Translations under genes and position numbers: made by a program | The notes under the pieces: model-generated | The model's database searches: none | What the model saw: the letters and a program-made list of their open reading frames with translations, nothing else | What the model was told of the DNA's origin: nothing | Assembly: GCA_024734555.1 (NCBI GenBank) | Contig: JANPWX010000097.1 | Location: 6,506,811 to 6,570,810 of the forward strand | Source of the DNA: Trochalopteron elliotii | Taxonomy: Eukaryota > Chordata > Aves > Passeriformes > Leiothrichidae | Length of the DNA stretch: 64,000 nt | Reading direction: 5' to 3' | Shown: positions 25,385-37,990 of the stretch, piece after piece | Layout: each line of letters starts with the position of its first letter | How positions within the stretch are numbered: position 1 is the stretch's first letter

Positions 25385-25485
25385 ACACACGTATGCATGC
25401 ATGTACACATATAGATGCAATACTTGTAGATACATATATGTACACATGTATGTACATGTGTACATACATGTATGTATGTACATAT
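25385..25485. repeat. Long alternating pyrimidine-purine tract (CA/TG/TA), two blocks
   Basis: Two blocks alternate strictly between pyrimidine and purine: 25385-25413 (29 bases) and 25430-25485 (56 bases), joined by an imperfect stretch. They are built from CA, TG and TA steps, with a TGTA/CATA flavour. Such tracts can adopt Z-DNA or cruciform structure under supercoiling, although TA-rich parts favour cruciforms over Z-DNA. A 14-bp-arm palindrome is nested inside, at 25437-25466. Confidence 0.9.
25437..25466. other. Near-perfect 30-bp palindrome, 14-bp arms
   Basis: The arms TATGTACACATGTA (25437-25450) and TACATGTGTACATA (25453-25466) are exact reverse complements around the 2-base loop TG. 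The site is a good candidate for cruciform extrusion and for length instability. Confidence 0.85.
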
Positions 25486-26319
25486 CTAGTAATCTCTAGT
25501 GCTTCAGGATTTGTTTTGGTCAGGGATTGAAAGTCATAACTTCAGGTCTGGGGATTTTTTTTGTATTTCTGAAGTAACCATAAATCCTTCCTGATTTTGA
25601 ACTCTTATTTCTCAGGCTCTAAATCACCATCCATTTATCTTCAGATTTCATGCATTGTGTGATGAGGAGTGTTCTGAATTTCCAAACAGCTTCCATAAAT
25701 TATTTAGAACCGAAAATGCCATGTTAAAAAAAAGTAAAAGTAAACTGCACATCTTTGCTGGTGATGGAGCCCTGAGAATAAAAGCAGAGGGGCTTGTGCT
25801 CCCTCTTTCGACCATGGCCTGGTCAGAACATCCTGAAGCTCAGGACAGCAAGATCTTTGGCATGACAGAATGTGGAGAGGACACACATGTCAAGAAACTT
25901 TTCATACTTCAGGAATGAAGCTGATTTTGCAGCTCCAGTCTGAAGTTAGGGAGAGAAATGAAGGCAGCTATCTTGCAAAGAGTTAGCAAGCCTTGGGATT
26001 GCTCTGCAAATCCAGATAGGCACCTATTAATGGAATTCTACCAGTTGCAATGGGTGTCTGCAAAACACAAGCTCAAATTAGCTGAACTGTCAGAGTCTTT
26101 TGTCTTACATCTGCTCTCCTTCCCATCTTGCTTTTTGAACTTGTGTTTTATTGAATCTCACAGTTCTTTAAAGCTGTGGCATTTTGGTGAAAGAAAGGCT
26201 CACACATTCACACTTCAGATATTTAAAGTCCTCTTAAAATGCAAAAAAGTAAGTTGCACTCTAGAATGGAGGGGAGCTAGGACTGCCAAGTGCTGTATTA
26301 TATGAGCTGCTTGATCTGG
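25486..26319. other. Non-coding sequence, no gene seen
   Basis: Open frames at 25655-25918 (87 codons) and 25958-26305 (115 codons), both plus, have no recognisable domain and no supporting context. I regard them as chance. Confidence 0.6.
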
Positions 26320-26560
26320 GAATGCTCCCTGCACTCTGGCAGAGGTGGTGAAGGTCCTGGAGAACCACACTGGGGCTTTATGGTGAACACTGACACAAGT
26401 TGCCCAGAGAGATTGTGGAGCCTCCATCCCTGGAAATATTCAAGATATATGGACATGGTCCTAGGAAACTAGTTCTGGCTGACCCTGCTTGAGCAGGGGT
26501 TGGACTGGATGATTTCTAGAGTTCCCATCCTACCTCAGCCCTTCTGTCAGTCTTTGATGA
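26320..26560 (+). mobile_element. CR1 LINE 3'-end fragment, plus orientation
   Basis: Successive blocks match the avian CR1 3' region: 'gttgcccagagagattgtgg', 'cctccatccctggaaatatt', 'ggacatggtcctagg', 'ctgaccctgcttgagcaggg', 'gttggactggatgatttcta' and a degraded 'ccatcctacctcagcccttctgt'. The copy is 5'-truncated at about 240 bp and lacks RT sequence. It is the longest and best preserved CR1 copy in the window. The left boundary is uncertain by some tens of bases. Confidence 0.95.
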
Positions 26561-27677
26561 AAGTGGCTTTTCATATCTTGGAATTAGTGACTCAGTTCAA
26601 GTCTTTGTGGCTTGAAATGACACTCGACAGACTTGTCACTGAAGTGATGACAGTGTGTGGGCCCAGAAGTGCTGACACACAGCACCAGGTCAGCACTTAG
26701 CAGTGTCCAGCAACATTGCTCATGTGCCTGGTAACAGCCAAGGTGTGTCTGGTGGTGGTACTGCTCACAGTCCTGAGTCATGCTGCCATCTCCTGGGATA
26801 GCCACTCCATAACTCCTGTCTCAAGCTACCTGGAACCTCTTGGTCACTCTCCTGTCCTTCCTCATCCTCACTAAACCACAGCATGCCTCTGTGAGATCAG
26901 CAGTGTCACTGAGGATGCTACCACACTAGGGGAAGTGTTTCAGGGTTTGCTGTTTCGGAAGTTCGGTGGCAGGAAGGTGCTTGTGAGTTGGGTAAAATGT
27001 GAGGTTTAGAAATCTCTGCATCGTGTTCTGTGACTCATTCACCAGGACAATGCCCATATGGCTTTGGCACCCTGGAAGAGATTGCTCTTGTTGGGTCCCT
27101 TCTATGGAGCAGCGTCACAAAGCTGTGCAGGACCAGACCTCCATAGGAAGAGTGCAGCAGTGCAGTTAACAAGTTATGCTTTTCTGATCCTAGGCTAGCA
27201 CCAAGTGGTGCTGCATGTTTGATATTCATACCACAAGGGATGAAACAGAGCCCTGTGCCCAGCTAAACTCCTGTGTGCACCCTAAATTTCTCAAGGCTGC
27301 ACAGTAGATGTAGATGTATCTCCTATCCATAAATTCTGGTTTTTATGCACCACTGGTATCTCTGCTGTACCTGGAAACCTTATAAAACCAGGAAACCTTT
27401 GAACTGTGGTCATTAAACTTCTTCAAAAATTTGTCTAGATGTAAATAACATACATTTATAAACAAATAAATCTGCTGCTTTGGGAGTTTGAGAACAACAT
27501 CTAGCTTCTTGTGATGTTGTTGAAATGACCATAGTATGCTAAACTTTAGTGGAATTCCTTCACCTGTACTACTAGTTTTGGGAGACGTTTCAGGGGGCTT
27601 TGATAATGATTATCTATACTTTCCTCGCTGTGCTACCCTGAAATTCTGCAAGTTTTCTCTTATGGAATAGAAGTGAC
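26561..27677. other. Non-coding sequence; one 10-bp hairpin and one palindrome
   Basis: AAGTGCTGAC (26667-26676) pairs exactly with GTCAGCACTT (26689-26698) across a 12-base loop. AGCACCAAGTGGTGCT (27197-27212) is a palindrome with two central mismatched bases and holds a CACCAAGTGGTG core. No gene or repeat was recognised. Confidence 0.6.
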
Positions 27678-28387
27678 CTACTTTAGTGTTATGCTGCATA
27701 TAGAATGACTGCTTGTGTTTTCTCGCCAGAGTTTTTTGCAGTTAGAAGTGAGTTGCTGGTAAATTAAAAAAATCTTTTTTGTGTGGAGAGAGATTAAATC
27801 TGGACCTATACTTGTATATAGATCTTTGTGGCCTGTTGTAGTCAGGTTAATGTAATTTGCTTGAATGTTTTTTGCAAAAACTTTTCCATGGAAGTTCCAA
27901 AATGCAGCAAATTCATTCACTCTCCAGGGAGTTTCTCTGTTTTCCAGTTTATCAGGGAAAGTCTTAACTGCCAAGTACTGCTGCATCTTAAGGAATATCC
28001 CAGCTCTAGAAGAATCTGGATTCTGAACTGAGGTCTCTGGAACTCCTTCCTTATGGAAGTCATAAAACTTCCAGAGTTTAATGATGAAAGAATCAGCTTC
28101 TCCAATGTCCAAAGAGATGCTAAACTAGTCTTGGGGTGAATCAGTTTCCAGGGCTGGAAGGCTTCATTGGCAGAAATAAACGGTTGAGAGGTTGAAAGGA
28201 TTAGAAAATGTATCTGAACACAAGGTGGCACTGTAGGAATTAACTTTGCAATGTTTAATTCATTTTCTGAGTCAATGGGGTTTTTTTGTGGTGCTCTTAA
28301 TAGGCCCACAGAGAGTATTCTTGCTTCCACATCTATGTTTTCAAGAATTTGTAAGGGCATATTTACTGTAATATTAATAGGCATCAA
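27678..28387 (-). other. Stop-poor patch with two overlapping minus-strand open frames; not called as a gene
   Basis: Two frames overlap on the minus strand: 156 codons (27917-28387) and 144 codons (27678-28112, beginning at a TTG). The second has a fairly balanced composition, with Trp, Asp, Glu and Lys spread along it, but no domain, signal peptide or membrane segment I recognise. An in-frame stop lies just upstream of its start. The frames differ in phase, so they cannot be one intact gene. At this base composition, one or two frames of this length are expected by chance on two 64-kb strands. A decayed pseudogene or an unannotated exon remains possible but is not supported. Confidence 0.25.
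28214..28232 (+). promoter_or_regulatory. CTCF-like motif (candidate)
   Basis: ACACAAGGTGGCA at 28217-28229 matches the CTCF core CCASYAGRKGGCR at 11 of 13 positions, with a trailing CTG that also fits the extended motif. A single motif match of this quality is common by chance. Confirmation needs ChIP data or conservation. Confidence 0.25.
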
Positions 28388-30739
28388 CCACAGCAGTGTG
28401 GCTTAACTGATCACAGGCTCTGCAATTTTTGCTCTGAAAAAACTGAACAAACACAATGCAAATACTAACCCCTTCCCCACCCTGTTTACAAAAATGTGAA
28501 AATATAGAGATTGAGGAGCATCTGTGGTGTTGACTAACTTGCAGACTTGCTAAGATGGGCTTGATCTGTATCATCCATCTCCTGTTCCTCTCTTGGTTGC
28601 TTTGCCCTATGTGTAGAATGTATGATCATTGGGCCAGTGGCATTACTTTCATTCTACTTTGCATGCTGCTTCACAGGGCTATCCAGTATGTGATCAGATT
28701 TCTAGCATCTATTAAAATATAGATCAGTTTCAAGTTAAAAGCCACCCTTTTAGCTATTGCCAGTCTCAAGAAGTTTATCTCAAGGACTCCTTATCTCAAT
28801 ATCTTCAAGTTGTGATAGCCACTTAAACAATCTGTAAGTTGAAGTCAAACTTACTTTATTGCTGACTTGAGTCTGGTGATTTCACATCTCATTGGTTAGA
28901 AATGCAGTGGAACAAGATGTTCTATTGAATTTGCAGAAGATTTTCTGGAGTGTTTCTCATTTCTTCATTGCTCTTTCATTTTCACAGGCATGAAAACGTT
29001 TATAAACACACATTTAGTAACTGTTTGCCTCATTGGATGTCATAAAATGTACCATGCACATACATACAGCATTTGGGCTGAGGAAGTGTACAGTATTTTT
29101 TTCAGTGTGTTCACACATGCTGCTCCAGTTATTAGAACTTGGAATCCTGTTGTCAGCCACAAGCACTCAAAAGCTGTGAACTGCTCTTCACAGTCAAGGC
29201 ATTATCTCACAGAATATAATATGCTTATTTCTACTTATTGTCCCAAACATAAATGTTGTCACTGTGTTTTTTGAGCCTGGTTTCTTAGGACACAAATTAT
29301 ATTTTGATGGTTGGTTCAGACTTTCTTTTCATGGTGTTATGATCTATAAGCATTTTTATTGAAAAACCTTAAAATACTCATGTGATCAATTATCCAAGAG
29401 CTGGAATTTAGCAGAAGAAAATATGTGATAAAACAATAACTGCTGGAAATGTTCAAAATTTTTTCACACAACTGCCGTGATTCTAAAGTGTGAAGCTGTG
29501 AGTTTCTCTGAATCTTTTCAACAAGATTACTTAGCTATGAATGATTGCCTTCATACAACTAGAGGGTACTTTGTTTGTCTGTAGTTTTTTAGTCCTAGAA
29601 CTTCCTGCACTGCCTGCCAATCATGGTATCACACAGTGCTGATATCACAATGGCTAAAAGCAGTGCCCCTTGTCTGCCAGGGAAAGTTACTACTGGGAAA
29701 GATCAGGGTCCAGCTACTAAACTAAACTAAAAATTTTGGTCTTACTTTTAGTTTGTGGTTCCATCATATGTTAATGAGTCCATGGCAGATAATTGTATCA
29801 GTCAAGTTTTATATGATTTTCAAATAAAAGCTTGCATATAAATGATGTATGGTACCCCCCAAGGAAGTTTGAAGGCTGACCACTGATCCAGAATGATTGG
29901 AGTCATCTGCTCTTCCTTTAAAATATCTCTAGTTTGCACAGTACTTCATAATCTAGAAAGAGAGAAATTGTATAAGGAGCTGCTGAAACCTCCCAACTCA
30001 GAGCTAGTGCATTGCTTCATCAATTCTCTGTCAGAGCCACCATATAGGCAATCTCCAAGACACTCAAAACCATGTCTCAGCTATGGTATTCCCAAAGTCA
30101 ACACTCGTAGGTGTCTCCATGTCTTTCCATCTCTGTCTATAAATCCACCAACATGCTGAGAATGTCTCACAGCTGGAAAGAAGTGGAGAGGCTTGTGTCA
30201 AGAAATAATCTTGAGTCCTGGGAAGCTGTAAAGTTTAGCCCATGTTGGATCTTTGAGCAGCTAATTTTCTCTCAGCTGGTACCAGTCTTGAGGATGCCTT
30301 GTGCTCCACTTGAAGACCTGTGACAGTGAAGCAGCAGTTTTGAAGGTGGTAGTGGTACCAAATTGATGTATAAGCACCTCCTGTGTTCCTTTTAGTTTTA
30401 TGATCTGGGCCTCAGTTCCTGAGAAATCATTTGTCCTGCAGATGTCACCTCAGTAACACATGCTGGGAAGGCTTGGCTTAGCTCTACTTTATAAGGAGGA
30501 TATGAGTTTGGCACCAATTCATAACTGAATTGTTGTAAGCCTTTATTCTCAAACTACATTGAAATGTGACAGCAGCAGAACTAAAAATAAATAGAAAACC
30601 TGTATTTCTGTTTTTCTTCTTTTTTTTTAAATTTATTTTACTATTTCTAAATATGTGGAAATGAAGCCTGGGTGAACATATGTGTATTAATTAAAACACA
30701 GGAAAACTAGGAAATTCCTAGTGAAATGAATCATCTTTT
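28388..30739. other. Non-coding sequence, no gene seen
   Basis: Open frames of at most 94 codons (28990-29274, plus) show no recognisable domain. A small 7-bp hairpin lies at 28834-28854. No repeats were recognised. Confidence 0.65.
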
Positions 30740-30814
30740 CTGTGGGCAGGGGGGATTGTATAACTAGATAATCTTGAAGGTCCCTTTCAACTGAAACCAT
30801 TCTATGATTCTATA
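30740..30814 (+). mobile_element. CR1 LINE terminal fragment, plus orientation
   Basis: About 75 bp of the CR1 3' terminus: a degraded 'ttggactagatgatcttgaagg' block (here 'taactagataatcttgaagg'), then 'tccctttcaactgaaacc' and the tail 'ATTCTATGATTCTATAG'. Severely 5'-truncated. Confidence 0.9.
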
Positions 30815-32936
30815 GTATCAATAGTTGAAAGTGTCTTCAACAGTATCATGTTGAGTACAGAACAAAGATACATATTCACAAGTTGTTTTTCTTATTTACC
30901 TAACAAATTAGGGAAGTATTCCAATTATTTACACTTTATACTGTTAATATCTGTCTAATTTTACTGTTGGTTGTAGTAGCCACCCAGTTAAATTAATATG
31001 TTGTATATGCTAATTACAGGAATGATCAGTGTAGGACAGTTTTGGCTGTGTTATGTTTACTCTTTGATACTACCTAAAGCAGGTACAAATTTCATGTGCA
31101 TTCATTTCAATCTGCTCTACAAGAAGACAGCTGGTTATTAAATAATAAAACTCAAAAAGTAATAATGGTGGGCATAATTTTCAGAATTTTTTAAAATCCT
31201 AAATAAAATGTCAGCAATCCGAACTTCTCAAAAAATGAGAGTGCCAGAGTGGAAAACAACAGAAAAGATTGTCAGTACCAAGAGCTGAATTCCCATTTTT
31301 CCCTGGTTTGGGCTAGCAGGTATGGCAGGGGGTGGGCAACAAGAGAAGAAATGTTATTGTGGCTTAATGAGTCAGTGCCAATCAGCTGAGCTTCACTAAA
31401 TACCACACACACAACTGCTTAATAGAGCAGTTGGACAGAGATCCAAGCTAATGCATTTTGTCACGCTTTTAGAGTAGGTGGTGAACAGTGAAGGAAGGTG
31501 CAGTGCTGTGACTGTGTGGTGGGGAGGCACAGCACCTCCATGGGCACAGCTGGAGAGCAGTGGGAGCAAATATCCATCACACTTAGGAGGTACCCAGGCC
31601 TTGTACCTGTGATTGCACTGGAGGGACTCTGGCCTGGAGCATTCCTAGTTATCAGTAACAGAAAAAGGTAATGAAAATGAGAAGTTTGCTGATGATAACT
31701 CAGTAGATCTCAGCTTTTTCTAAATACAAGTAAAGGCCAGTAGTGTAAATGACATGGATTCATTTCACAGGAACAAAGGCTTATAAAAATAAACATTTAC
31801 GGTTACTTCTTGAAAGCTTGTATTACCTAGCTGAGGAAGAAGGAGCAGCTTGATTATTTTTTTTTGTAGACAGAACAAAGTCTACTGATGCCTCTGTTGA
31901 CATACACAAGTAGATACTGTCAGCTCTTATCTGAAATGCTCAGTGATATAAAGATTTCTTTGTGTTAGTCGACAATGTGAAAGGAAAATGATCAAATATA
32001 AGACCAAGTCTCATTCCTCAATGATAGATTTCCTCTGCTTTGTTCATAGCAAATTAAAAAGACATTTGAAATCAGGAAGGTTTGAGATTTTATTTGGAAG
32101 TAGAACTCTAGCCTATAAATAATAATTTCAATTGATCTCTAGTAGTTATCTGCTTATGGTACATTGCTTCAAAAGATGAAAACTGAAGTGTAGGTTAGAA
32201 AAAGCTCCACGTAGCAATAAATAAGCCAGTCACTTTTTGATGAGAAAATAATTCTCTTTTAGTCAGGAACTTCTGCAGATGTCCTAAATGACCTTGCTGA
32301 GACATCTCTCTGTTGCCTGTTGCACTGCCACTATCCAGCACCTGGGTTCCTTTCTGGGGGGCAGATGCTGGCTCAAATGTGGAGTGCTCCTGACCAAAGG
32401 ACTTGGAGTTGGACCTGTAGGGATGCTAACTTTCCCCAAGTCCTCCCTTAGGCTTCAGCATATGTTTCTATACTGTGTTTAAGTAAAGCAGGTGATGCTT
32501 TTCAGGGTCTTGACATCAATATTTATATAAAAGTATAGCAGTCCCATGTCTGTGCTTCAAGGAGACTGTTTCCTGCTCTCTTTGTTTTAGGCATTTCTGC
32601 CCTGGCCTCTCTGCCAGAAGCTTCTGTATCCTAGAATGATGAAGCAAGGTTTGCTTCTCATTCGGGCACACTGCAGCTTAAAACAAAAACAAACCAAAGG
32701 GAACTCAGGGAAAAAATTGTGAAATTTAGAGATTTCTTAAAACAATAGGAAGCTTTGTCCAGAAAGACTGAGAAGCTCACATTCAAGGTAACAACGGTTG
32801 ACTCCAAACTTTTCCCTTAAAAAGTTCTTATTGAAGTGACTATAGAAGTCAAAACACCTATCTTGTATTGCATACTTACATCATTTCAAAAAAGCTCTAT
32901 CATCTGACAATGCTGTTATTCATATTTTTTAGCTTT
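30815..32936. other. Non-coding sequence, no gene seen
   Basis: AT-rich unique sequence. Only one open frame over 60 codons occurs (32288-32482, plus, 64 codons). No repeat or RNA gene was recognised. Confidence 0.65.
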
Positions 32937-33018
32937 ATGTAGTCCTGCAAGGAGCAGGGAGTTGGCATCTATGATCCTTCTGGGTCACTTCCAACTTGAG
33001 ATATTCCATGATTCTATA
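32937..33018 (+). mobile_element. CR1 LINE terminal fragment, plus orientation
   Basis: The blocks 'cctgcaaggagcagggagtt', 'ctatgatccttctgggtcac', 'ttccaacttgagatattcca' and 'tgattctat' match in order the terminus of a CR1 subfamily (cctgcaaggagcagg ... atgatccttatgggtccctt ... ttccaactcgggatattctatgattctat). It differs from the 30.8-kb copy in subfamily-diagnostic words. Confidence 0.92.
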
Positions 33019-34394
33019 CCTAACAGGAAACCTAATGAATTTACAGCTGGAAAGGAACTGCTAAACAAAGAGAGGAAGACAGTTTCTCTTTTACAAAGCT
33101 CTCTGGCTGCAAACTGCTTGAAGCCAGAAGGATACAGCCAGAGTATACAACCACTGTATATTCCATCTCTCCTTTACTCCTCCAAGCTCATGCACAGTGT
33201 GCCCAAACACACCCACAGGTGGGGACACTCATAGATACTGAACAGTTTCATTGGAGTTCTTGTTTCTGTCTTTCACATGTGTAACATAGCCACAGACACC
33301 CATTTCCCTACCAGCTCCTCTGCCTGACAGCAATGTCAATGTTTTAATTTTACAAATAGTAATAATATGTGTAAGGTTTTGCAAGGCACCTTCATAAGCT
33401 CATGGCACATTCATATTCTAAGTTTGAGGTAGAAAGCCTTGAAATGGCATCTAAAATGAAAATGAATGAGATTCCTACTTTAAATAGTTAAATTATTGCA
33501 AAATTTCCTGAACAGAACTTATTTCAGTTATGATCAAAAAACCCCAATTTTTTCTCAGTAATAGTACTGCATTTGTGATTTCTCATTAGCACCATGCCTG
33601 TGGTGAGTGTACAGAGTGATGCTGTTTCTCTCTTCTAATTTGAGACAGAAGGTCTTAACACTTTGTATTTCTCAATGAAAAAAATACTGTGGGTTGGTTT
33701 TCCTATTGAAAGAATTTGTATTCAATGGAATGACACAAAGGATCACAACCTGTTAATGTATTCCCACCATTTATTGAACATCTTATTAGGGAAAGTCTCT
33801 GGGCATTTGCAGTCTTACTTTACCGTAAGAAAAGAGATGGAGCAATCAAGATATTTCTAAAAAGTCTCATAGGAGATCACCTTCCAGGAAGCTAATACAG
33901 GGCCATTTTGTGAGCAATTTGTCATTGGCAGAACTTACAACCCTGAAAAACTGATTCACAGTAGTAGAAGCTCTTTTTATTATCTTCACTGGTACTGTCG
34001 GCTTCCATCAGGGTTTGTGTAACTTTCACCCCTTGCAAACCAAAGAGAAAGCAAATAGGAATTTACAAAGGTGAGAATCTAGGCACTCCAAACCTTTTGC
34101 CACATCAGCATCATTTGGGCATCATGTGCATGCCTTGCAACACAGAAGATAGAGGAGAAGGTCATTAAGTCATTCTAAGGGCCTGAGCTTGCCCTTTTTT
34201 AGGTGAATTTCTGCCAAAGACTTTGAAAGTTTTGGATTAATAAGGTCTACAAGTAATTTTTGACAGCATCAGTTTCAAGCAATGAGGCCAGCTCCAAGGC
34301 AATACCATTTGCAGCCACTATACTACCGTTTCTCTGTATTGAAAAAAAATGTTTCAAACTTTGTTGGCTGTAGCTGGCATCTTAGACCTACATA
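33019..34394. other. Non-coding sequence, no gene seen
   Basis: The 90-codon open frame at 32962-33234 starts inside the CR1 fragment and is not a gene. No further repeats were recognised. Confidence 0.65.
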
Positions 34395-34430
34395 ACAGAA
34401 TCACAAAATCACAGAACAACTAGGACATAG
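34395..34430 (-). mobile_element. Very short CR1 LINE tail, minus orientation
   Basis: Bases 34397-34416 read as three successive units of the reverse-complement CR1 octamer tail (AGAATCAC, AAAATCAC, AGAA). A degraded 'caactaggacatagg' follows in place of the usual 'ggttggaagggacctc'. Only the extreme 3' end remains. Confidence 0.6.
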
Positions 34431-37400
34431 GATACAAATGGTAACAGAGTTATGAAGCAAGCTTCAGTAGCAACTCACATTATTCATATCTGATGATCAA
34501 AACCAAAACCATGATTTTAAACAAGTTCTCTTTGCAAAGAGAAAATTTTTGCCTTATTAGTAAAGTGGCAGCTAAAATATGTGTATCCTACGGATATCTC
34601 TTGTGTCTACCTACCAAAGAGATTTGTCTACAAACAGCAACATCTTATCATAGGATCACAAATGGGTGTGGTGGATGATCAAGGGTGAACCAGAGCAAGG
34701 CAAAATTCTATTATAAACATCTGTTTTCGTTTAATAACTGTGGTAAAAGTCCCTTTGTAAAGGTCTGACAGCTATTTGCTGATGCTGGCAATGTCTTCTT
34801 GTTTCTAGTTGAAAGAAAGCCCTGTGGATACAGTTAGAAACCTTTTCATTTTCTTGATATTGGTGATCCCAATGCAGAAGTTTAACATGCAAAATCTTTC
34901 ATTATTAAGGAGTTAAATTTTACAAATTTAGAACATTCTGGCATGCCTCTGTTGTAAGATTACATTGTAATCATCCAACTCTTTTTTGTCCCAAGACATT
35001 GACATCTTACTGTATTTTCAATTTAAAATGTAAATATTTTTCCACCACTCACACAGGCATAAGCACACAAATTGATGTATTTCTATACTAGTTGTCTAGA
35101 CCCAATGGAATTGTAATGAAAGAAGAGCATATACATGGATCTGAATATTCCATCTCAGTGGGCAGAGAAGAGGAGTAGTTCTTAAAATCTGACTGTCATG
35201 TGAGTCCCTTCAGGTTTTCCAAAGTACATAGAGAGCAGTATCTGTTCTGTTATTAACATAGAAATAAAGATTTGAATTGAGAAATTGGCCCATAACAAGC
35301 AACTGAGAAGGAAAAATACAAAGAAAAGTGAGAAAGGAAAAAATTAGAGGGTGGCCCAAAACTCTACAGCTTCAGGAGCTAGTGTGCAATATTTACTTTT
35401 GGTTGATCATTTTAAAGAGCAGGATCCTGTTGGCACTTGTTCCAGTATATTTGCTTTAATCTTCAAAGTACTGAGTTGAGAAGGAGGTGTGGCAGGATGA
35501 AAGAATTTGAATTAGAAACTCTTTAGAAGCCTGTTAAAGAGGTTTACAAGATGTATTTGAATTTCCCTACCCTAGAACTCTCTGAGTGTCATTTTCTTTT
35601 CTTTCACAGTCTGTCTTAAAAGCTATTCTGTTAATTAGGTAAAAAGTTAACCTTTTTAATGCTGTACTGCTCTTGTTCTTATAGGTCATTACTCTTTCCA
35701 TATCACTTAATTTACACTATTAATTTTTTTTTAATATTGATTCTTGGAAATATGTAATAGTCCTTTCCCCACATAATGTCAAATGTAGAAGTCTTGTCTT
35801 AGGTCAAACTGTTCTCATTGTTCTTTTACATCTGACTCCAGGGGAGTTATCTCTCACTTTTAAGGAGCTCATTCTTCAGAGATCATGGTCTCTTGAGGGA
35901 CAAGCCACCTGGATGTATTCACAAAACAAACTCAGTAGGTAAACACTATAGTAGCCAAACATTTCCCCCTGAGAGCTGGCATGTTGTGCACCTGCGCTGC
36001 TCTGCCCACAGCCAGGTGTGTTTGTGTGTTTGCAGGTTTTAGGTCTTGTTGCAACCTTTGTGATTTTTGTGATGTTGGCAGCCAAAATGTCAAAAGGAGA
36101 TTAAGAAGTGGAGGGCCTGTGAAGCATCTCAAAAAACCAAACATCTGTGCTCTTTTCTGCACTCTCCAGGCATGTGAAGGGCTGGCAGATGTGCATGAAT
36201 TGTTAGGCAGCCATAGAAGTTTCTAGATCAAGTGCTGTCCTTGAAAAGCACAGTTAGAGTGTAGGGTTTCACACAAACTACAGGATGACTGATTTAACAA
36301 TAAAATTACATACAAATGTAGAGTAACTCTGTGAAATTTAGATTGTGATTACTTATTTCCACAAAACTAATTGCTTTATAGAAGGCCCTTCCCTTTCAGT
36401 TTGTTTTAAAAGTTTACCAACAATAAGAGATTATTTCAGCGACACAATTTATGCTGTATTTAAATGTTACATCTGTTTTTATGAGAAATAATAAGCAAAT
36501 ACTCTGTGTTTGAATACTGTACCTTGGAAAGGTCACTGGCAAAATTAGTAAGTCTAATAATATGTATTTCAGAAAGGATAGCAGGAATTAATTTATTTTC
36601 CAGAATGCACATTAATTTCTGGTGAGTAATGCTTCATATGGAGTGATTAGTCCTATTTCTATATCCCCCACAATTTATCATTATTAAAATCACTACCACG
36701 TGCCAGATGTATTCATAGCATGGCAGCCTTTTTTTGACAAAGCTGTCCACAAAGCACTGTACACCTTTGCTTGACTCTAATCCATTAATGAGATTTTCAG
36801 ATAATTCTTTCCATTGCTTTGGAAGACATTTCAGCATTCTATTGCTTCACTTTATTGAAATTCTTAAGGACTTTTTAACAATATAAGACACGGGTAACAA
36901 TGCTACCATTTAGTAGTTCTTCTAAAGATGTATAGACCTTTTTTGTGTGACTCTATAAGAATGAATTCAGAGCAAGTGCTTAGCATAACACCTACAAGAA
37001 ATGGGAATGCGTGGGAAGTGCAGCCTCCTGTGATTTTTGGGGTGTGTTAGAACAATGCTGTGAGGAGCCTTTGCAGAACAAGGAGTAGCTGGGGTGCAGC
37101 GGGGTTCTGGACAGCAGTCTGGACGTCTGCTACCATCTTAATAGCAGCTGGTCAGCCGAGAACATCTGATAAAATAATTTCTTGTCACAAAACCAAAACA
37201 TTTTATGGAATGTGTGTAGAACCGAAGGTATCTACTTGCAGAATATACGTACTTCTATCTTAAATAAAAATATTGTTTTATTAATAGGGAAGTATTGCCT
37301 TTGATTTTGATTTTGCTCTTATATTTAGTGTCTTTTTTACTACAGTTATTGTCTTGGGTGATGAGACTATTTCATCCAAATTTGTATCATTTAATTACTT

Positions 37401-37839
37401 TCCAACTGGAGTTCAAAATTCTTGGTTTGGAATTGTTCCATTTTCTTTCTCTGAACTTCAAAGTGTATGATAATTCATTTGGGCATTGATACTTCCTGAC
37501 CTCCTTTCACTGTCTGTAGTTGCAGGATGAAGTTGCCTCATTACTTGGCTTGTGCTGACCCAAATACAGTCTGAGTTACAGACTCCAGAAGTTTTCATAT
37601 CAGGCTGTTTTTCAGGTTGACAGCAATGCTCAGTAATTTTCCTTACCTACTTAAATTTTTAATATTTAATAAATCATATTGAAATGCTAAAAATAGTTCA
37701 GAATCTTAATGGCCATTTGAAGGCAGAAAGACCACTGGGAGAGACATTTCACTTAAGACCATCTGACTTTCATAAAATGTTAATCATATGGGGTAAGACC
37801 CAGCTTGCATCTACCTATTGCAACTCTGCATCTGACTGT
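34431..37839. other. Non-coding sequence, no gene seen
   Basis: A purine-rich stretch lies at about 35280-35350. Overlapping open frames on both strands at 35876-36226 (61-81 codons) are not convincing. No repeat or RNA gene was recognised. Confidence 0.65.
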
Positions 37840-37990
37840 CTAGCTTGGATCTGAATTTTAGATGCCTAGTGGAGAAAGCCTCCTAAAATAAGCACCTGCT
37901 TTCCATGTCAAATGAATGGAAATCTCTAAAGTGCTCCAAAGGGAGAACCTGTCTGCTCGAATTCAGGGATCTAAGTAGGTATTTATCTCT
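37840..37990. repeat. Probable ancient amniote repeat fragment
   Basis: The word order 'tttagatgcctagtggagaa', 'cctcctaaaataagcacct', 'atgtcaaatgaatgg' and 'ggatctaagtaggtat' resembles an old amniote repeat rich in 'GGTGCCTA', 'AGTGGGATTTTCAAAAGCACCTA' and 'TCAATGG' words that is common in turtles and crocodilians. The copy is highly diverged, so the match rests on pattern memory only. Confidence 0.35.

Noticed and set aside
26680..26700. Near match to an RE1/NRSF site (CAGCACC ... TCAGCAC)
   Set aside because: Spacing between half-sites is one base short and the second half lacks the GGACAGC core. It is explained by the hairpin arms there.
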